Assembly (NCBI GenBank): GCA_947505915.1 | Contig: CANNNH010000114.1 | Location: forward strand, 1-5,629 | Length of the DNA stretch: 5,629 bases | Source of the DNA: Comamonadaceae bacterium | GTDB lineage: Bacteria; Pseudomonadota; Gammaproteobacteria; Burkholderiales; Burkholderiaceae | Direction: 5' to 3' | Shown here: piece by piece, positions 3,812 through 5,629 of the stretch | Position numbering within the stretch: the stretch's first letter is position 1 | Layout of the letters: the number at the start of each line of letters is the position of its first letter | Notes under the pieces: model-generated | What the model was told of the DNA's origin: nothing | The model's database searches: none | What the model saw: only the letters and a program-made list of their open reading frames with translations | Position numbers and translations under genes: made by a program

Positions 3812-4936
3812 CTACCGGGTCAAAACCCGATACCCATCCAGTGCCTTCAGGTCCGGCTCCACCCCCAAGCCCGGCGCGTCCGACAGGGTGGCCCAACCAT
3901 CCACTACCGTTAGCGCAAACACCTGCTCGCGCAGCGGGTTGGGGTTGGCGTCCACCTCTGCCCAGCCACCGGGTGTGCCTGAGCCGGCCAGGGCGTGCAG
4001 GCTGGCAGCCAGACCGACGCCGCCTGCCAGCCAGTGCGGGCAATACGCGATGCCCCGCGCCTGTGCCTGGCGTGCTACGGCCAGCCCGCCTGTGATGCCG
4101 CCCCACTTGCCCACGTCGGGCTGTACAAACCGCAGGTAGCCGGCTTCAATGGCCTCGCTAAATGCGAGTTCACCACGCAAGTTTTCGCCGGCTGCCAAGG
4201 GCACTGGGCTGGCCTGGGCCAGGCTGCGCCAGGCGGCGTGTGGCTGGTCGGCGCCAATGGGTTCTTCAATCCAGTAGGGCTGATAGGGCGCCAGCTCGGC
4301 AATGCGGGCAGGAGCATCGGAAGGCGACCAGGCCTGGTTGGCATCACACATGATCACCGCGTCCGGGCCCAGGGCTTCGCGCATGGCGGCCAGGTTGGCT
4401 ATATCGCGTTCGGTACCAAAGCCAACCTTGAGTTTGAATGCGCGGTAACCCTCAGCGTGTTTGGCCAGGGCTACCGCCACTACTTTGTCGGGCCCGATGC
4501 CGCTGGCATAGACCCGCACCCGGCCGCTGCTGCCGCCCAGTAGTTTCCAGAGCGGCAGCTTGGCGCGGCGGGCGGCCATGTCCCACAGCGCCTGGTCTAC
4601 CGCGCCGGTGATCTGTGCAAAGGGTCCGGGCTCGCCACACTGGATCGCCATCTGCCGGGTGCGCTGGTCCAGCAGGGTGCGTACGCTTGCCGGGTCATCG
4701 GCCGCCACACCCGCCAGCATGGGGGCAAAGATGCTGCTGATTAGCCGTGCCCGGTGCTCGGCGCCAACTTGCGGGAAATTACTGAACACCTCACCCCAAC
4801 CCGTGGCGCCGTCGCTGGCACTCACGCGCAAAAAAACGGCAGGCCGATTGCTCATGGCGCCAAAGGCATTGGCCACTGGTTCTGCTATCGGCGCACGCAG
4901 CACCCAGCATTCCAACCGGTCGATGGTAGGGGCCAT
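3812..4936 (-). CDS. Enolase-superfamily protein, mandelate racemase/muconate lactonizing enzyme group (probable acid-sugar dehydratase or racemase)
   Basis: The 374-residue frame is complete and of normal family length. The N-terminal capping domain (~1-125) is followed by a (beta/alpha)7-beta barrel. Active-site features are all visible: the catalytic FKLKVG pair K168/K170, metal ligands D198 (MCDANQAW), E224 (WIEEP) and E251 (AAGEN), then D274 in VQPDVGKWGG and H301 in CPHW. The K-x-K plus Asp/His dyad is the mandelate racemase subgroup arrangement, used to remove the alpha proton of a carboxylate and give racemisation or dehydration. The start ATG 4936 has an AAGG-type ribosome site seven bases upstream. 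The gene is divergent from a Bug-family solute receptor, suggesting that the imported carboxylate is the substrate. The specific substrate cannot be read from these residues. It is noticeably GC-richer than the genes to its left. Confidence 0.93.
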   Translation of the reverse strand: MAPTIDRLECWVLRAPIAEPVANAFGAMSNRPAVFLRVSASDGATGWGEVFSNFPQVGAEHRARLISSIFAPMLAGVAADDPASVRTLLDQRTRQMAIQCGEPGPFAQITGAVDQALWDMAARRAKLPLWKLLGGSSGRVRVYASGIGPDKVVAVALAKHAEGYRAFKLKVGFGTERDIANLAAMREALGPDAVIMCDANQAWSPSDAPARIAELAPYQPYWIEEPIGADQPHAAWRSLAQASPVPLAAGENLRGELAFSEAIEAGYLRFVQPDVGKWGGITGGLAVARQAQARGIAYCPHWLAGGVGLAASLHALAGSGTPGGWAEVDANPNPLREQVFALTVVDGWATLSDAPGLGVEPDLKALDGYRVLTR

Positions 4937-4998
4937 AAAGTCGCCTTTTAGGGGGTAAATTTAAAGTGTACACTCGCCGAAAAATAGGAGACAAAGCT
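4937..4998. promoter_or_regulatory. Divergent promoter region with palindrome AGTGTACACT
   Basis: Only 62 bp separate the enolase-superfamily start from the receptor start. AGTGTACACT at 4965-4974 is a perfect 10-bp palindrome near the centre, a reasonable site for a regulator acting on both genes. AT-rich words (TAAATTTAAA, 4956-4965) next to it could serve as -10 elements in either direction, but no -35 partner is convincing. No regulator gene is visible next to this pair. Confidence 0.4.
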
Positions 4999-5629
4999 AT
5001 GCGCACTGGCTTCAAATGGCAGCGGATTTGTGTCGCCATCCTTGGTTTTTTGACGGCCTGTTCCGTGCTGGCCCAGGCCTATCCCAACAAACCTATTAGG
5101 CTGGTGGTCCCCTTTCCTCCGGGCGGTGCGGTCGATTTTTATGCCAGAGTGGTGCAACCGGGGTTGGCTGAGGCCTTAGGCCAACCGGTGGTGATCGACA
5201 ACAAGAGCGGCGCCGGCGGGATGCTGGGCGCCGGCATTGTGGCGCAAGCCGCGCCCGATGGCTACACCCTGCTACTGGGCAACATTGCTTCGCTGGCCAT
5301 CAACGTCGCCATCTACGACAAGATGCCCTATGACCCGCGTAAAGACTTTACCCATATCGTGCGCACGGTCGATGTCAATTACGTGCTGGTGGTTCACCCC
5401 AGCCTACCTGTCAAAAACGTGGCCGAGCTGGTGCAATACGCCAAGGCCAACCCGGGAAAGCTGTCCTACGGCTCGGCCGGCAGCGGCAGCTTGCCGCATC
5501 TGGGCACTGAGCTGTTTAAGGCCCAAGCGGGTATCGACATGGTGCACGTTCCCTATAAGGGCGGCGGTCCCATGGTGACGGATGCCTTAGGTGGTCAAAT
5601 TCAGATAGTGCTGGGCGACCAAGCCAATC
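4999..5629 (+). CDS. Bug/TctC-family periplasmic solute-binding receptor (tripartite tricarboxylate transport type), N-terminal part
   Basis: ATG at 4999 follows AGGAG with eight bases of spacing, and the frame runs open past the right edge, giving 210 of the usual ~320 residues. Residues 1-27 are a signal peptide ending in VLAQA, cut before YPNKP. The mature start YPNKPIRLVVPFPPGGAVD (28-46) is the hallmark of the family. It is followed by VVIDNKSGAGGMLGA (64-78), APDGYTLLLGN (85-95), YGSAGSGSLPHLGTELF (157-173) and VPYKGGGP (184-191). The two loops around PPGGAVD and GSAGSG are the ones that hold ligand carboxylates in this family. Such proteins collect carboxylated solutes, sometimes for a TctAB transporter, sometimes as orphan receptors; no transporter gene is in view. 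It is divergent from the enolase-superfamily enzyme, a common pairing of uptake and catabolism. An LTAC stretch at 18-21 resembles a lipobox but the A-x-A cleavage site fits better. Confidence 0.93.
   Translation, partial: MRTGFKWQRICVAILGFLTACSVLAQAYPNKPIRLVVPFPPGGAVDFYARVVQPGLAEALGQPVVIDNKSGAGGMLGAGIVAQAAPDGYTLLLGNIASLAINVAIYDKMPYDPRKDFTHIVRTVDVNYVLVVHPSLPVKNVAELVQYAKANPGKLSYGSAGSGSLPHLGTELFKAQAGIDMVHVPYKGGGPMVTDALGGQIQIVLGDQAN

Noticed and set aside
3816..3829. Small hairpin CGGGT-CAAA-ACCCG overlapping the end of the enolase-superfamily gene
   Set aside because: Only five base pairs, inside coding sequence, with no T run afterwards; not enough for a terminator call.
3558..4139. Long plus-strand open frame (193 codons)
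   Set aside because: Its right half is antisense to the well-supported enolase-superfamily gene, its composition there is Pro/Arg/Ala-rich as expected of an antisense frame in GC-rich DNA, and it has no ribosome site or known motif.
3995..4543. Plus-strand open frame of 182 codons inside the enolase-superfamily gene
   Set aside because: It is fully antisense to a gene whose catalytic residues are all present; no recognisable domain.
5050..5064. Lipoprotein signal (LTAC) in the Bug-family receptor
   Set aside because: The pattern fits loosely, but the downstream VLAQA/YPNKP boundary is the standard signal peptidase I site of this family.

Overview
The window looks like a piece of a betaproteobacterial chromosome, most likely order Burkholderiales (Rhodoferax/Polaromonas-like). 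This rests on the start of a Bug/TctC-type tripartite tricarboxylate receptor, a PdxA2-like gene and an aconitase-family gene beside a GntR/FCD regulator. No search could be run, so the assignment is an inference. Two catabolic fragments flank a block of small housekeeping or accessory genes.

Left part (1-2062). A minus-strand catabolic cluster is read away from a divergent plus-strand GntR/FCD regulator (1385-2041). The first minus-strand gene is a PdxA-like dehydrogenase (TTG start at 1301) that breaks off about halfway through. It continues, in another frame, as the last ~40 codons of an amidase-signature protein ending at 664, so a deletion appears to have joined two genes. After an AT-rich gap with two inverted repeats comes the N-terminal 148 codons of an aconitase/3-isopropylmalate dehydratase large-subunit-like protein, cut by the left window edge. 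The 1302-1384 gap between regulator and PdxA remnant carries a palindrome with an extra half-site, a good operator candidate.

Middle part (2042-3811). A short convergent gap with a hairpin is followed by three minus-strand genes. In transcription order they are a small exported cysteine-module protein (3226-3558), a 78-residue conserved-looking protein of unknown function (2721-2957), and a UspA-family stress protein (2202-2636). The last two have strong ribosome binding sites and are probably co-transcribed. Downstream of the cysteine-module gene lie decayed extra copies of its ~28-codon module, with stop codons and a frame change. The gap 3559-3811 is AT-richer and holds no gene I can support.

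Right part (3812-5629). A visibly GC-richer pair: a complete mandelate racemase-like enolase-superfamily gene on the minus strand and, divergent from it across 62 bp, the start of a Bug-family periplasmic solute receptor running off the right edge. The arrangement suggests uptake plus dehydration or racemisation of a sugar acid or other hydroxy acid; the substrate cannot be read from the sequence.

I found no CRISPR array, tRNA, rRNA, insertion sequence or phage gene, and no convincing new multi-gene system. The most informative features are the PdxA/amidase junction, the decaying repeat array after the cysteine-module gene, and the unusual active-site signature of the aconitase-like protein.
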